A stretch of DNA of 64,000 nt from Catalinimonas sp964653665 (GCA_964653665.1 CAZZGE010000001.1:19780-83779); one strand, 5' to 3'. Positions 1 through 9,569 are shown, counted from the first letter of the stretch. Made by a program: numbers and translations. The notes: generated from the letters alone by a model not told the origin.

Positions 1-10
1 AAACGTAACT

Positions 11-499
11 ATGAGCATCATCATCCGAGATGGAAAAAAAGAAGATCTGCCGCGCGTAATGGAATTAATCCAGGAACTTGCTGAGTACGAGCGGGAGCCG
101 CATGAAGTAGAGAACTCCGTAGTCCAGTTGGAGGAAGACGGCTTCGGGGAGCAACCGGTCTTTGAGTTTTTTATAGCTGAAGACCTGGAAAAAAACCAGA
201 TCATCGGGCTGGCGCTGTACTTCTACAGCTACTCTACCTGGAAGGGTAAGTGCCTCTACCTGGAAGACCTAATTGTAACCCAATCCGAGCGGGGGAAGGG
301 TATCGGTCGTCGCCTGCTAGACCGTGTTATCGTAAAAGCCAAGGAAACTCACTGCTATCGAGTAGTATGGCAGGTGCTGGACTGGAACGAACCGGCTATA
401 CAGTTCTACAAATCTCTGGGCGCGTCTATCCCCAAAGAGTGGCTCACCTGCCGCCTGGTCAAAGAGCAGATTGATAATTATGTACCGATAGAGGAATAA
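11..499 (+). CDS. GNAT acetyltransferase, SSAT/diamine acetyltransferase-like
   Basis: A 162-residue single-domain GNAT protein that would transfer acetyl from acetyl-CoA to an amine. The CoA pyrophosphate loop RGKGIGRRLL is at about residues 94-103, preceded by the strand LYLEDLIV. The C-terminal segment DWNEPAIQFYKSLGA (124-138) resembles that of spermidine/spermine and thialysine acetyltransferases, with Y133 in the position of their general acid. The ATG lies 10 bases from the window edge, so upstream context is not visible. The substrate (polyamine, thialysine or other small amine) is inferred from family resemblance only. Confidence 0.85.
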   Translation: MSIIIRDGKKEDLPRVMELIQELAEYEREPHEVENSVVQLEEDGFGEQPVFEFFIAEDLEKNQIIGLALYFYSYSTWKGKCLYLEDLIVTQSERGKGIGRRLLDRVIVKAKETHCYRVVWQVLDWNEPAIQFYKSLGASIPKEWLTCRLVKEQIDNYVPIEE

Positions 500-626
500 T
501 CTGTAAAGGTCAAGGATGGCTTTGTACTGCGGGATTTATAAAGGATACACGGAACGCGCAATCTGGGTCATTCCCCGCATCCTTTGTGAAATCTTGGTAC
601 CGCCCTGTGGTGAAAGTACGAAAGGG

Positions 627-932
627 TTACACCTCTTTCATCATTGTCCGGAAGCTAACTGCCTGGCTGCCGTAGCGTTTTTCGTGGGCTTTGTCCAGCG
701 AAGGTTCGTATTTCATCTGGTAGATGTCTAAATGTTCGCGGGTTTTTGTCATGAGTTGCACAGCATAGGTAGCGGTACCGGCAGATTCTTCAATATCCAG
801 CAGACGAAACATGCGGACCTGTTCAAACATGCCGGTCGCCAGCATATCCGGTATCTGCTGTTCTTTCATCCACTGCAGCCAGTCGGCTTCGGCACTTCGT
901 TCAATATTGACGGTTTGATTATACTGTATCAT
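627..932 (-). CDS. DUF4286 family protein
   Basis: A 101-residue cytoplasmic protein beginning MIQYNQTVNIERSAEADWLQWM. It matches the remembered pattern of the Bacteroidota DUF4286 family (short ferredoxin-like alpha/beta protein, function unknown). The reading frame stays open upstream to 1058, but that extension would run through a strong terminator hairpin (950-982), so the ATG at 932 is chosen. It lies downstream of hemH on the same strand, separated by that terminator. No catalytic motif is visible. Confidence 0.75.
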   Translation of the reverse strand: MIQYNQTVNIERSAEADWLQWMKEQQIPDMLATGMFEQVRMFRLLDIEESAGTATYAVQLMTKTREHLDIYQMKYEPSLDKAHEKRYGSQAVSFRTMMKEV

Positions 933-949
933 GGAGTAAATTTGGACCA

Positions 950-982
950 AAAAAGAAAGACACGCAACTTTTGCGTGTCTTT
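950..982 (-). terminator. Rho-independent terminator of hemH
   Basis: A perfect 12-bp stem (956-967 with 971-982) closes a 3-base loop. Read on the minus strand it is followed directly by a run of six T. It lies just past the hemH stop and ahead of the DUF4286 start. Confidence 0.85.
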
Positions 983-1017
983 CGTTGACCAAAACCAAAC
1001 AATTAGCTCGGTGAGCT

Positions 1018-2118
1018 TCATTTAACAGAACTACCCAAGGGGTCTGAAGTTTTTGCATAAGTCAATTTTTCCTGTGTAACCACCGAAGTGGTGTCGTTTT
1101 GCAGAACCAAGTCTCTCAGGCAGGCGATCCAGAGCGGGTGGTCGTTCAGACTTTCTACCAAATCCCATTCTTCCCCTCCTTCTTCTATAAATAACTCTTT
1201 GTATTCTTCTCCTACTTCCAGCGTAGTCTCCAAGCAGTCAGCGACAAAGGCGGGTGAGAATGCCAGTATCTTCTTCTTGCCGGCTTTGGCCATCTCTTCA
1301 ATCACCTCATCAGTGTAGGGACGTATCCAGGGGACGGGACCCAGCCGCGACTGAAAAGCAACGGTATACTTATCATCGGGAATGCCCAGTTTCTCGACCA
1401 GTAGCCGGGAGGTCTGGTAGCATTGGGCCCGGTAGCAGTATTGGTTCATTTTACCGTACTTATTGCAGCAGGAGCCTATCTTGCAATAACCATCGTATGA
1501 GGCTTTCTTAATCTGGCTTACCGGCACGCCGTGATAGCTAAAAATGATATGGTCGTAGTCTTTTTCATCGAGGTGTTCACGGGCCCGTTCCGCATGCGCT
1601 TCAATAAACAGCTTATGGTCGTGAAATTTGCTCACAAAACGAATCTCCGGAATTACCTGCCAGGTGCGGGTAATCTCCATCACCTTGTCAATGACCGATC
1701 CGGTGGTAGCAGAAGCATACTGTGGAAAGAGAGGAATACAGATGATACTGCTTACCTTTTCGGCTTGGAACTCCTCCAGCACACTTTTGATACTAGGTTT
1801 TTGATAACGCATAGCAAGCTTCACCAGGTAGCGGTCATCTAATTCCTGCTGTAGCAGTTCTACTACGTCCTCTCCGTAGTACTTAAGAGGAGAGCCGCGG
1901 TCCTGCCAGAGTTTCCGATACTCTTTGGCAGATTTGGGAGCACGAAAAGGTGCGATGATCAAATTAACCAGGGGCCAGCGAGCAGCCGCAGGATAGTCCA
2001 CCACGCGCTTGTCCATAAGAAATTCCCGTAGATAGCGTCGCACATCTCCAGTAGCGGGGCTGTCGGGCGTACCCAGATTGACGAGCAGTACGCCCACTTT
2101 ATCTTGCATTTTTTCCAT
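1018..2118 (-). CDS. hemH: Ferrochelatase
   Basis: Inserts ferrous iron into protoporphyrin IX (or coproporphyrin) in the last steps of haem synthesis. The 366-residue protein starts with the family signature GVLLVNLGTPDSP and has the active-site histidine in SYHGVP (H196) and the conserved glutamate in DCLETT (E297). Between residues 212 and 233 it carries five cysteines (C212, C217, C218, C228, C233). Such an internal cluster is known to bind [2Fe-2S] in one class of bacterial ferrochelatases; whether it does here is inference. The ATG at 2118 is the natural start. A strong terminator follows the gene. Confidence 0.95.
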   Translation of the reverse strand: MEKMQDKVGVLLVNLGTPDSPATGDVRRYLREFLMDKRVVDYPAAARWPLVNLIIAPFRAPKSAKEYRKLWQDRGSPLKYYGEDVVELLQQELDDRYLVKLAMRYQKPSIKSVLEEFQAEKVSSIICIPLFPQYASATTGSVIDKVMEITRTWQVIPEIRFVSKFHDHKLFIEAHAERAREHLDEKDYDHIIFSYHGVPVSQIKKASYDGYCKIGSCCNKYGKMNQYCYRAQCYQTSRLLVEKLGIPDDKYTVAFQSRLGPVPWIRPYTDEVIEEMAKAGKKKILAFSPAFVADCLETTLEVGEEYKELFIEEGGEEWDLVESLNDHPLWIACLRDLVLQNDTTSVVTQEKLTYAKTSDPLGSSVK

Positions 2119-2250
2119 GAAAATGAAGGTTCTGAAAGGTTTATCCAGAAACGCCCGAAAAGAGTAGATTGTTCACTCATTTCGGGTTGAATCAGGCATG
2201 TAGTTCTAAACAGAATAGTCCGGCAATGTAATTAACGGGAATTTGGCTGA

Positions 2251-3333
2251 TCATACCAGCCGTACGTAGCTTCCCAGCCACTTGATCTGTTTCTTGTAGT
2301 CGCTGAGTACCTGCTGTACTTTTTCGTCATGGAAGTGCCCTTCAAAGTCAATGAAGAACCAGTACTGAAAGCTGCGGCCGCGTTTAGCCGGGCGGCTCTC
2401 AATCTTGGTGAGGTTGATCTCTTCCTGGTCAAAAGCCTGCAGGAAAGATGCCAGCGCACCAGGCTCGTTGGAGTGTTCCAGCTTAGCCAGAATGGAGGTC
2501 TTATCTTTACCGCTGGGCTGGTTAACAAAGTCTTTACTGATGATAAAAAAGCGCGTCTGGTTATCACCAGAGTCTTCAATATTTTCAAACAGGATGGGAA
2601 GATGATGATCCTGGGCAGCAATGTGTGAGCAGATAGCAGCACTCCCCTCCTCCTGAAAGGCCAGTTTCGCAGCTTTAGAGGTGGAATCTACTGGCACCAG
2701 TTCTACTTCCGGATTGGTCACCACGTTATCAATAAAGTCGCGACATTGCCGGAAAGCGATGTCTTTTGAGTAGATCTTTGTGATTTGCTGGAAATGGTCG
2801 GTCTTGCTGGCAAAGGCAAAATGTATAGCCATCGGTAATTCTGCCACAATGTGTACGTCGTAGCGGGCAAGGCAGTCCGCAGTTTCGGGTACCATACCTT
2901 CCTGATTATTTTCAATAGGTACGACTCCAAAGCGCGCCATACCCGAACCGACTGTGTCAAAAATGGCGCGGATGCTGGCAATGGACATGTACTCGCTCAT
3001 GCCACCAAAGCGGCTCTCGGCAGCTTGGTGCGAGAAGCTGCCGCTTGGGCCGAGGTAGGCAATGCGTTCGGGAAGCTCAAGATTACGGCTAACCGCAAAG
3101 ATCTCCAGGAAGATGGCTTCTATTGCCTGTTCGTTTAGCATGCCTTTGCTGAGTCGCTTAAGGCGATCCAGTATGGCTTTTTCCCGCTCGGGGCGGTAGA
3201 TGATAGCGTTGGTAGAGCGCTTCAGTTCACCCACCTGTCGTACCACCTCCATCCGCTCGTTGAGCAATTCCAGCAGGCGAGAATCTATCTGGTCAATTTT
3301 TTTTCTGAGATCGTTTAGGGTAATCTTACTCAT
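2251..3333 (-). CDS. pheA: Bifunctional chorismate mutase / prephenate dehydratase
   Basis: Converts chorismate to prephenate and then to phenylpyruvate for phenylalanine synthesis. Three parts are readable in 360 residues. An AroQ-type chorismate mutase helix bundle comes first (LRKKIDQIDSRLLELLNERM, about 6-85). The prephenate dehydratase domain starts at IAYLGPSGSFSHQAA and includes the NQTRFF catalytic motif. The C-terminal ACT domain has GALASFL and ESRP, the residues that bind feedback phenylalanine. The frame is open to 3510, but the extra residues are not family-like, so the ATG at 3333 is used. It is divergent from glyA. Confidence 0.95.
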   Translation of the reverse strand: MSKITLNDLRKKIDQIDSRLLELLNERMEVVRQVGELKRSTNAIIYRPEREKAILDRLKRLSKGMLNEQAIEAIFLEIFAVSRNLELPERIAYLGPSGSFSHQAAESRFGGMSEYMSIASIRAIFDTVGSGMARFGVVPIENNQEGMVPETADCLARYDVHIVAELPMAIHFAFASKTDHFQQITKIYSKDIAFRQCRDFIDNVVTNPEVELVPVDSTSKAAKLAFQEEGSAAICSHIAAQDHHLPILFENIEDSGDNQTRFFIISKDFVNQPSGKDKTSILAKLEHSNEPGALASFLQAFDQEEINLTKIESRPAKRGRSFQYWFFIDFEGHFHDEKVQQVLSDYKKQIKWLGSYVRLV

Positions 3334-3626
3334 GACTTCTTGTGCTGGGTTGAAACAGGTATGCTGATGTCGAGTTTTAATGGCTTTGTCTGTATCTGGC
3401 AAAGAAATAGAACATTTCTTTAGCAGCCCGATAACAGCTGATAAAACTAATTCTAATCTACTGTAAACCAAAAAGAAAGAATGCGACATCTTCCTTCGTT
3501 TTTTAAGCAAAAGCTGTATTTTTAGAGCGCTGACAGTTTTCGGAACTAATCAGAGGCTATCTCCATTAAACATTGTGATTGTCTAGCACTTCCCTTAATT
3601 TTAATCATTTACAACTACTACCTTTT

Positions 3627-4916
3627 ATGCAAAGAGACGAAGAAATATTCAATCTTATTAGCCAGGAAAAAGAAAGGCAACAAAGAGGTATAGAGCTAAT
3701 TGCCTCCGAGAATTTTACCTCCGAAGAGGTGATGGAAGCCATGGGCAGCGTACTGACCAACAAGTATGCGGAAGGTCTGCCCGGCAAGCGCTACTACGGA
3801 GGTTGTGAAGTGGTGGACCAGATAGAGCAAATTGCCATAGATCGGGCCAAAGAACTCTTCGGTGCTGCCTGGGCAAATGTGCAGCCCCACTCTGGAGCGC
3901 AGGCTAATGCCGCCGTAATGCTGGCCGTACTAAAGCCTGGCGATAAAATACTGGGTTTTGATCTTTCTCACGGAGGGCATTTGACCCACGGTTCTCCGGT
4001 TAATTTTTCCGGTAAGCTGTACCAGCCTTTTTTCTACGGTGTAGAGAAAGAGAGCGGACTTATCAACTGGGACAAGGTAGAGGAAACAGCTCTTCGTGAG
4101 AAGCCTAAAATGATCATTTGTGGAGCTTCTGCTTACAGCCGTGATTGGGATTACGCGCGCCTGAGGGCTATTGCCGATAAGATTGATGCATTTTTACTGG
4201 CCGACATTTCCCATCCTTCAGCACTCATTGCCCGGGGATTACTGAACGACCCACTGCCCCACTGTCATTTTGTAACCACCACTACCCACAAGACCCTGCG
4301 CGGCCCGAGGGGTGGTTTGATCATGATGGGACGAGATTTTGATAATCCGTTTGGCGTTAAGCTCAGGGGTAACATCCGCCCGATGTCAGCGCTACTCGAT
4401 ATGGCAGTTTTCCCCGGTATACAAGGTGGCCCGCTAGAGCATGTCATTGCTGCCAAAGCTGTCGCTTTCAGAGAAGCATTATCCGATGACTTCATGGAAT
4501 ATGTAGTACAGGTAGCAAAAAATGCCAAAGTAATGGCTGAAGCATTTCTGGAACGCGGTTACCATGTAATTTCGGGAGGCACAGATAACCACGAAATGCT
4601 TATTGACCTGCGTAGCAAAGATATCACTGGTAAAGTAGCTGAAAAAGTTCTGGGCAAAGCTGATATCACTGTGAACAAAAACATGGTTCCTTTTGACGAT
4701 AAATCTCCCTTCGTGACTTCTGGTATTCGCACAGGCACTGCGGCAGTAACGACCCGGGGCATGGTAGAAGCTGATATGGTCACCATTGTAGAATTGATGG
4801 ATGCAGTACTGAGCTATTCAAATGATGAAGACAGGATTGCGCAGGTGAAGCAGGAAATTAATGATTTGATGAAGCGTTTTCCTTTGTACAGTAGTTTAGA
4901 GCAAGTAAGTGGATAA
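3627..4916 (+). CDS. glyA: Serine hydroxymethyltransferase
   Basis: PLP enzyme that interconverts serine and glycine and charges tetrahydrofolate with a one-carbon unit. The 429-residue product has IELIASENFTS near the N-terminus, YAEGLPGKRYYGGCE, the PLP lysine in THKTLRGPRGG, and GIQGGPLEH. A TTG-initiated extension to 3579 is possible, but homologues start close to MQRDEEIF, so the ATG at 3627 is preferred. The 3' end overlaps tatC by 8 bases, suggesting translational coupling. The product shares one-carbon metabolism with gcvT at 13.3 kb. Confidence 0.95.
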   Translation: MQRDEEIFNLISQEKERQQRGIELIASENFTSEEVMEAMGSVLTNKYAEGLPGKRYYGGCEVVDQIEQIAIDRAKELFGAAWANVQPHSGAQANAAVMLAVLKPGDKILGFDLSHGGHLTHGSPVNFSGKLYQPFFYGVEKESGLINWDKVEETALREKPKMIICGASAYSRDWDYARLRAIADKIDAFLLADISHPSALIARGLLNDPLPHCHFVTTTTHKTLRGPRGGLIMMGRDFDNPFGVKLRGNIRPMSALLDMAVFPGIQGGPLEHVIAAKAVAFREALSDDFMEYVVQVAKNAKVMAEAFLERGYHVISGGTDNHEMLIDLRSKDITGKVAEKVLGKADITVNKNMVPFDDKSPFVTSGIRTGTAAVTTRGMVEADMVTIVELMDAVLSYSNDEDRIAQVKQEINDLMKRFPLYSSLEQVSG

Positions 4917-5832
4917 TCAAGAAAAAAATCCTGATAACCGTCTAGATCAGCAGAATGGTCTGGATGATCGAAGAGAAGATGCGCTAGGTCCATACGACTA
5001 TTCGCCAGAAGCTGAGCAAATGTCTTTTCTAGACCACTTGGAAGAACTGCGCTGGCATATTATCCGTGCGGTCTCTTCCATACTAATCTTTGGTGTAGCT
5101 GCTTTCCTTATGAAAGACTTTGTGTGGGGAATTCTTATTCTAGGGCCTACCAAGGCGGAATTCTGGACATTTCAGCTGTTCTGCAAAATTAGCACGGCAG
5201 TGGGATCTGAGGCCTTCTGTTTTGACGAGATGCCCTTCATCATTCAGAGCCGTAAGATGACCGGGCAGTTTTCTATGCACATCGTGTCTTCGGCGGTAAT
5301 CGGGCTCATCGCTGCCTTTCCCTACGTATTCTGGGAGATATGGCGTTTTGTAAGCCCTGGTCTGTATGAAAATGAACGTAAACTAAGCCGAGGAGCTGTA
5401 TTTTTTGTGAGCTTGCTCTTCATGATCGGTGTGCTTTTTGGTTACTACGTCGTAACGCCCATCTCAGTAAACTTCTTAGGAAACTATCAAGTAGATCCTA
5501 CCATTCTCAACGAGTTTGATATTACCTCCTATGTGTCTATACTGGTGACTTTAGTTCTGGCCTGTGGTCTGTTATTTCAGTTGCCGATTGTAGTCTATTT
5601 CCTGTCCAAAGCAGGTGTTATCTCACCGGCAAGTTTGGTACAGTACCGCCGCCATGCAATAGTGGTGATCCTGATCGTAGCTGCTTTCATTACTCCGCCT
5701 GATCCAATTACTCAGTTGCTGGTAACTCTACCACTGATTCTTTTGTACCAGGCGAGTATTTATATTTCACGGGTTGTCACCCGGAGAGAAGCCAGAAGAA
5801 TGGCTGAAGAAGAAACCGAAGGGGCATTATAA
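4909..5832 (+). CDS. tatC: Sec-independent protein translocase TatC
   Basis: Core receptor of the twin-arginine translocase, which exports folded proteins across the inner membrane. The family signature FLDHLEELRWHIIRA leads into six hydrophobic segments; the long periplasmic loop before TM2 and the FRLPIVV-like FQLPIVVYFLSKAG motif are recognisable. The call uses a GTG start at 4909 inside the end of glyA, giving a hydrophilic acidic N-terminus of about 37 residues; the ATG at 5020 (MSFLDHLEEL) is the alternative. TatA/B are not in the window. A likely Tat substrate is encoded at 62.6 kb. Confidence 0.93.
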   Translation: MDNQEKNPDNRLDQQNGLDDRREDALGPYDYSPEAEQMSFLDHLEELRWHIIRAVSSILIFGVAAFLMKDFVWGILILGPTKAEFWTFQLFCKISTAVGSEAFCFDEMPFIIQSRKMTGQFSMHIVSSAVIGLIAAFPYVFWEIWRFVSPGLYENERKLSRGAVFFVSLLFMIGVLFGYYVVTPISVNFLGNYQVDPTILNEFDITSYVSILVTLVLACGLLFQLPIVVYFLSKAGVISPASLVQYRRHAIVVILIVAAFITPPDPITQLLVTLPLILLYQASIYISRVVTRREARRMAEEETEGAL

Positions 5833-5923
5833 ATACAATAAAGTGTTTCGTCAGAAAATGTCTGCTCCGCCTGATGCAGATGTTCTTACTACAACCTGAT
5901 TTATCAATATTTCCTGACCACTC

Positions 5924-6364
5924 ATGGCAAAACAAAACACCATTGCACTAGGAGCTGACCACGGAGGCTTTTATCATAAAGAGGCTGTAAAAAACTTTTT
6001 GCGACAGCAGGAATACAAAGTAAAAGACTTTGGTACGGACTCTCTGGATTCAGTAGATTATCCTGATTTTGCCCACCCACTGGCAGAAGCCGTAGGTAGA
6101 GGCGACTGTCTTCAAGGTATATTGTTGTGCGGAAGCGGCATTGGCGTAGCCATCACGGCTAATAAACATCCGCAGGTGAGGGCAGCACTCTGTTGGAATG
6201 AAGAACTGGCTGCACTGGCCCGCCAGCATAACAATGCCAATGTACTCTGCCTTCCGGGCCGCTTTGTCAGTGAAGCACTGGCAATAAGCATGGTGAAGAC
6301 ATTCCTGGAAGCTGAATTTGAAGGGGGGCGCCACGCAAGAAGAGTCGCAAAAATTCCCTGCTAG
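5924..6364 (+). CDS. rpiB: Ribose-5-phosphate isomerase B
   Basis: Interconverts ribose 5-phosphate and ribulose 5-phosphate in the pentose phosphate pathway. The 146-residue protein has the RpiB/LacAB features GADHGGF at the N-terminus, VDYPDFA, the catalytic cysteine in LLCGSGIG, and the phosphate-binding HNNANVLCLPGR segment. Length is normal. It sits 91 bases after tatC on the same strand. Its TAG stop shares the palindrome CTAG with the stop of the convergent membrane gene downstream. Confidence 0.95.
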   Translation: MAKQNTIALGADHGGFYHKEAVKNFLRQQEYKVKDFGTDSLDSVDYPDFAHPLAEAVGRGDCLQGILLCGSGIGVAITANKHPQVRAALCWNEELAALARQHNNANVLCLPGRFVSEALAISMVKTFLEAEFEGGRHARRVAKIPC

Positions 6365-7773
6365 TTTTGCTTCAGCACGTACACATCGGTACTGCCGGGC
6401 TGTAGCTGGTAAGCGCTTTCCAGCAGTGGAATACGTGACTGTAACTGGGGCATTACATTTTCCAGATCAACCACAATCTGCGGCATATCCTGACTAAAGT
6501 TATTATAAACTTCAGTAAGATTATCGAAATAATCAATCGCCAGTAACTGTTGAGAAGACAGTTGCCAGTCAAGATAAGGTGTAGCTAGCTGCGCTTTCTG
6601 GTAAATGCTGAGGTCATCTCCTAATACGAGTATCTTTTTTCCGGCAACTATCTCATCATAAGGTGTGGCCCGTACCATGAAGTTTTCTGTGGGGAAAACC
6701 TGGTATAGTGAGAACCACCCAAACAGAAATGCATATCCATTTAGGATACAAAGCAGTGCCAGCAGAAAAGTCGCTAGCTCAGCCAGTAGATACTTCCGAA
6801 TGGAAAGCAGGTAATGAGTAGTGTAGAAAGCCAGTGGAGGAACCAGCGGGAGCAGGTGATAAGGTGCCAGATCATGTACGAAAAAGAGCGTACCCAGCGT
6901 AGCTACTATCTTGATAAACATGATTTGCTGTATCTTGGTCTGCTGATTGGTAAATCGCTGCTGACTTACCCTGTACAAGGAAATGAGCAGAAAAATAAGC
7001 GGAACGATACTGATATATAGCAGTTGCAGCGGTGCAGTAAATACTTTTCGCTCTACTTCTAGGTATGACAGAAAGTACTGACTCAAAAAACTATCCAGTG
7101 CGTCGTTCATAAAGTAGTAGGTGGCGGTAATAAGCAGAGGCATTGCTGTGCCATAAAGAAGCAACAGATACCTACGGAAAGATACGTTAGTAAAAAGCAG
7201 GTAGGCTACGAAGGTGGATACCAGAAAAATGATGCTGGGCAGGTAACAGAGAGCAGCCAACCCCAGGTACACACCGGTGCTCAGGATCCGATTATCACGG
7301 GAGCGGCTTTCAATCCGGTAAAAGACATTGCGCATCGCTAGTAGTATCCAGGTGAGTGAGATCAATACCGGAGATAAGAAGTAAAAGTCAAAAGAGAAAC
7401 TACTGAACAGTACATATACCAGTACCGGGACAAAAGTATTTTCGTCGTATGCTTTTTTGTTGAGCAGGAAATTATTGAACAAAAGTGCCTGGTAGGTAGT
7501 CAAAACCAGGCCCAGGATAACGTACACGGCGGCACTGCGGTCAAAAACAAATTCAATCAAAGTATAAATGAGAGCTGCCAGAGGACCGGTGTCATTCCAC
7601 AAACCTATGTAAAGTGCGTGTCCTTCTGAAAGCTGCTCCCCAACCAGAATCCAGTTAAGTTCGGGTAGGCTCAGAGGTGCATCATATAACAGGTATGGGA
7701 GCCTGATGAGTATCAGCAGTACAAAAGCACCTATAATTCTATAAGGGTCGTTTACTCTGAAGAAAGTAAGCAA
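6361..7773 (-). CDS. Polytopic membrane protein, GT-C glycosyltransferase-like
   Basis: A 470-residue protein with roughly ten or more hydrophobic segments and a soluble C-terminal domain of about 100 residues. The first loop after TM1 carries acidic residues (DAPLSLPELNWILVGEQLSEG), an arrangement seen in GT-C lipid-linked sugar transferases, and LWNDTGPLAALIYTL resembles family-39-type proteins. The match is by feel only. An in-frame stop lies 15 bases upstream and the next methionine is near residue 146, so the TTG at 7773 is the best start. It converges on rpiB with a 4-base overlap. Substrate unknown. Confidence 0.65.
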   Translation of the reverse strand: MLTFFRVNDPYRIIGAFVLLILIRLPYLLYDAPLSLPELNWILVGEQLSEGHALYIGLWNDTGPLAALIYTLIEFVFDRSAAVYVILGLVLTTYQALLFNNFLLNKKAYDENTFVPVLVYVLFSSFSFDFYFLSPVLISLTWILLAMRNVFYRIESRSRDNRILSTGVYLGLAALCYLPSIIFLVSTFVAYLLFTNVSFRRYLLLLYGTAMPLLITATYYFMNDALDSFLSQYFLSYLEVERKVFTAPLQLLYISIVPLIFLLISLYRVSQQRFTNQQTKIQQIMFIKIVATLGTLFFVHDLAPYHLLPLVPPLAFYTTHYLLSIRKYLLAELATFLLALLCILNGYAFLFGWFSLYQVFPTENFMVRATPYDEIVAGKKILVLGDDLSIYQKAQLATPYLDWQLSSQQLLAIDYFDNLTEVYNNFSQDMPQIVVDLENVMPQLQSRIPLLESAYQLQPGSTDVYVLKQN

Positions 7774-7916
7774 AGGATAAAAAATTTAGGCCAGTAGAAG
7801 GCATGAAGGCGATGCTCTGCAAAAAAAGTAATAGACTTTGGTATTAGCAATGATGTGTACTAAGTTTATAAATTTAGCAATTATCAGATGATTTTCGGAC
7901 GAAACTTGGCAATGAT

Positions 7917-8303
7917 ATGAAAGAAAGTAAAAGGCAGAAGCAGTTTTCAGGGCTGATACAGAAGGATTTGAGCGATATTTTCCAGCGCAGTGCTGCTTTA
8001 CTGTTAGGTACGCGCACTTTCGTTACTGTTACCGACGTTAAAATGAGTGCTGACCTGAGCGTAGCTAAAGTATATCTGAGCTTTATGTTGAGTGACAAAC
8101 AGCAGGAAATGCTGGATCTGATTAACCTAAAGAAGGGCGAAGTACGTCGGCAATTGGGCAACCGCATCGGTAAGCAAGTAAGAATTGTGCCGGGGTTGAT
8201 TTTCTACTTGGACGACAGTGCCGATCACGCTGCCCGTATCGATGAAATTTTGTCCAACCTGGATATTCCCCCTGAAGAGGATAAAGGCTCTGATGAAGAC
8301 TGA
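7917..8303 (+). CDS. rbfA: Ribosome-binding factor A
   Basis: A 128-residue KH-like assembly factor that binds immature 30S subunits and helps 16S rRNA 5'-end maturation. The protein opens with RQKQFSGLIQKDLSDIF and contains VTVTDVKMSADLSVAKVYLSF and the C-terminal RIVPGLIFYLDDSADHAARID, all typical of RbfA. Length is normal. It is followed 33 bases later by the LolC/E-type permease on the same strand, so the two may be co-transcribed. Confidence 0.93.
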   Translation: MKESKRQKQFSGLIQKDLSDIFQRSAALLLGTRTFVTVTDVKMSADLSVAKVYLSFMLSDKQQEMLDLINLKKGEVRRQLGNRIGKQVRIVPGLIFYLDDSADHAARIDEILSNLDIPPEEDKGSDED

Positions 8304-8336
8304 TCAATTGTTTAACCAAGAGTATAGCAGAAACTA

Positions 8337-9569
8337 TTGAACCTGTCATTGCTGATTGCGCGGCGTTATTTCCGCTCAAAGAATAAGAAAAACTTCATAC
8401 AGGTTATTTCTAACATCTCCATGATCGGAGTGGCTATCGGTACCATGGCGTTGGTAGTGGTACTCTCTGTATTTAATGGTCTGGAAGATTTAATTCGGAC
8501 TTCGTACAATACCTTTGATCCCGAGATTAAGATTGTTCCTCACAGCGGGAAGACTTTTGAGGTCGGTGACTCGCTGCGTCAGTTGATAGAAAATGTAGAA
8601 GGCGTGTCTTTGGTCACAGAGGTTATTGAAGACAACGCCCTGGTTCGCTACCAGGATGCTCAGATGGTAGTGAAGCTCAAGGGAGTCAGTGATAACTTTA
8701 CTGAGCAGGATCGTCTGAATAAGGCCATGGTGCATGGCGAACTGGTGCTTAAAAAAGATGAGCGAAACTTTGCCATTCTGGGCCGGGGTGTGCAGTACAC
8801 GCTGTCAGTATCCCCCTCCAATGACTTTTATGCATTGCAGGTATTCAGTCCCAAGCGGCAGGTCTCTTCCGGCTTCAATCCTGACCCTATGACGCGCTAC
8901 TTTACACGCCGCAATATTATGCCCGGCGGTGTATTTGCCATTGAGAAGCAGTTTGATGCCAACTATGTCATTGTACCCCTGGATTTCGCCGAGGACCTCT
9001 TTGATTACACAGGAGTGCGTACAGCGCTAGAAATTAAAACGAATGCGGCAGCTAACGTCAACAGCATACAGGACCGGCTACAGGAAGTGCTGGGCAACCG
9101 CCTGGAAGTGCTGAATAGTGACCAGCAACATGCCAGTCTGCTCAGAGCTATCAAAGTGGAAAAGCTCTTTGTCTACCTTACCTTTTCCTTTATCCTGGCT
9201 GTTGCCTCATTCAATATCTTCTTTTCACTCTCCATGCTGGCCATTGATAAGAAGAAAGATATCGCTATGCTGCTTGCTATGGGGGCTACCAAACAAACGG
9301 TAAGGCGACTGTTCATCTACGAGGGAAGTATCATCGCCTTTCTGGGAGCAATTAGTGGCCTGCTACTCGGCCTGCTTATTTGCTGGCTGCAGCAGACTTT
9401 TGGGCTAGTTTCAATGGGTATGCAGACGGCCATTATAGACGCCTATCCAGTCAAGATGCAGTTCACTGACTTTTTCTATACTGCCCTGGCTATTTCGGTC
9501 ATTACATTTTTAGCTTCATATCGTCCCGCCAGCATTGCTGCTAAGACAGAAATTAAAGATTTTTTGTAA
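8337..9569 (+). CDS. FtsX-like ABC transporter permease, LolC/LolE family
   Basis: Inner-membrane permease of the type that extracts lipoproteins for transfer to the outer membrane. The 410-residue protein starts IARRYFRSKNKKNFIQVISNISM, followed by a TM helix, a large periplasmic MacB-like domain, and three C-terminal TM segments of an FtsX domain (AMGATKQTVRRLFIYEG, the coupling-helix region). It begins with TTG: no ATG lies before the conserved N-terminal helix. The partner ATPase LolD is not adjacent, so pairing with it is inferred. Confidence 0.88.
   Translation: MNLSLLIARRYFRSKNKKNFIQVISNISMIGVAIGTMALVVVLSVFNGLEDLIRTSYNTFDPEIKIVPHSGKTFEVGDSLRQLIENVEGVSLVTEVIEDNALVRYQDAQMVVKLKGVSDNFTEQDRLNKAMVHGELVLKKDERNFAILGRGVQYTLSVSPSNDFYALQVFSPKRQVSSGFNPDPMTRYFTRRNIMPGGVFAIEKQFDANYVIVPLDFAEDLFDYTGVRTALEIKTNAAANVNSIQDRLQEVLGNRLEVLNSDQQHASLLRAIKVEKLFVYLTFSFILAVASFNIFFSLSMLAIDKKKDIAMLLAMGATKQTVRRLFIYEGSIIAFLGAISGLLLGLLICWLQQTFGLVSMGMQTAIIDAYPVKMQFTDFFYTALAISVITFLASYRPASIAAKTEIKDFL

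Noticed and set aside
939..953. 15-base exact repeat AATTTGGACCAAAAA, also at 62352-62366, upstream of two minus-strand genes
   Set aside because: A few 15-base repeats are expected by chance in 64 kb on two strands; spacing to the starts differs (7 and 54 bases).
732..1025. Plus-strand frame of 97 codons opposite DUF4286 and hemH
   Set aside because: It runs through a terminator hairpin and antisense to two convincing genes; no family-like sequence.
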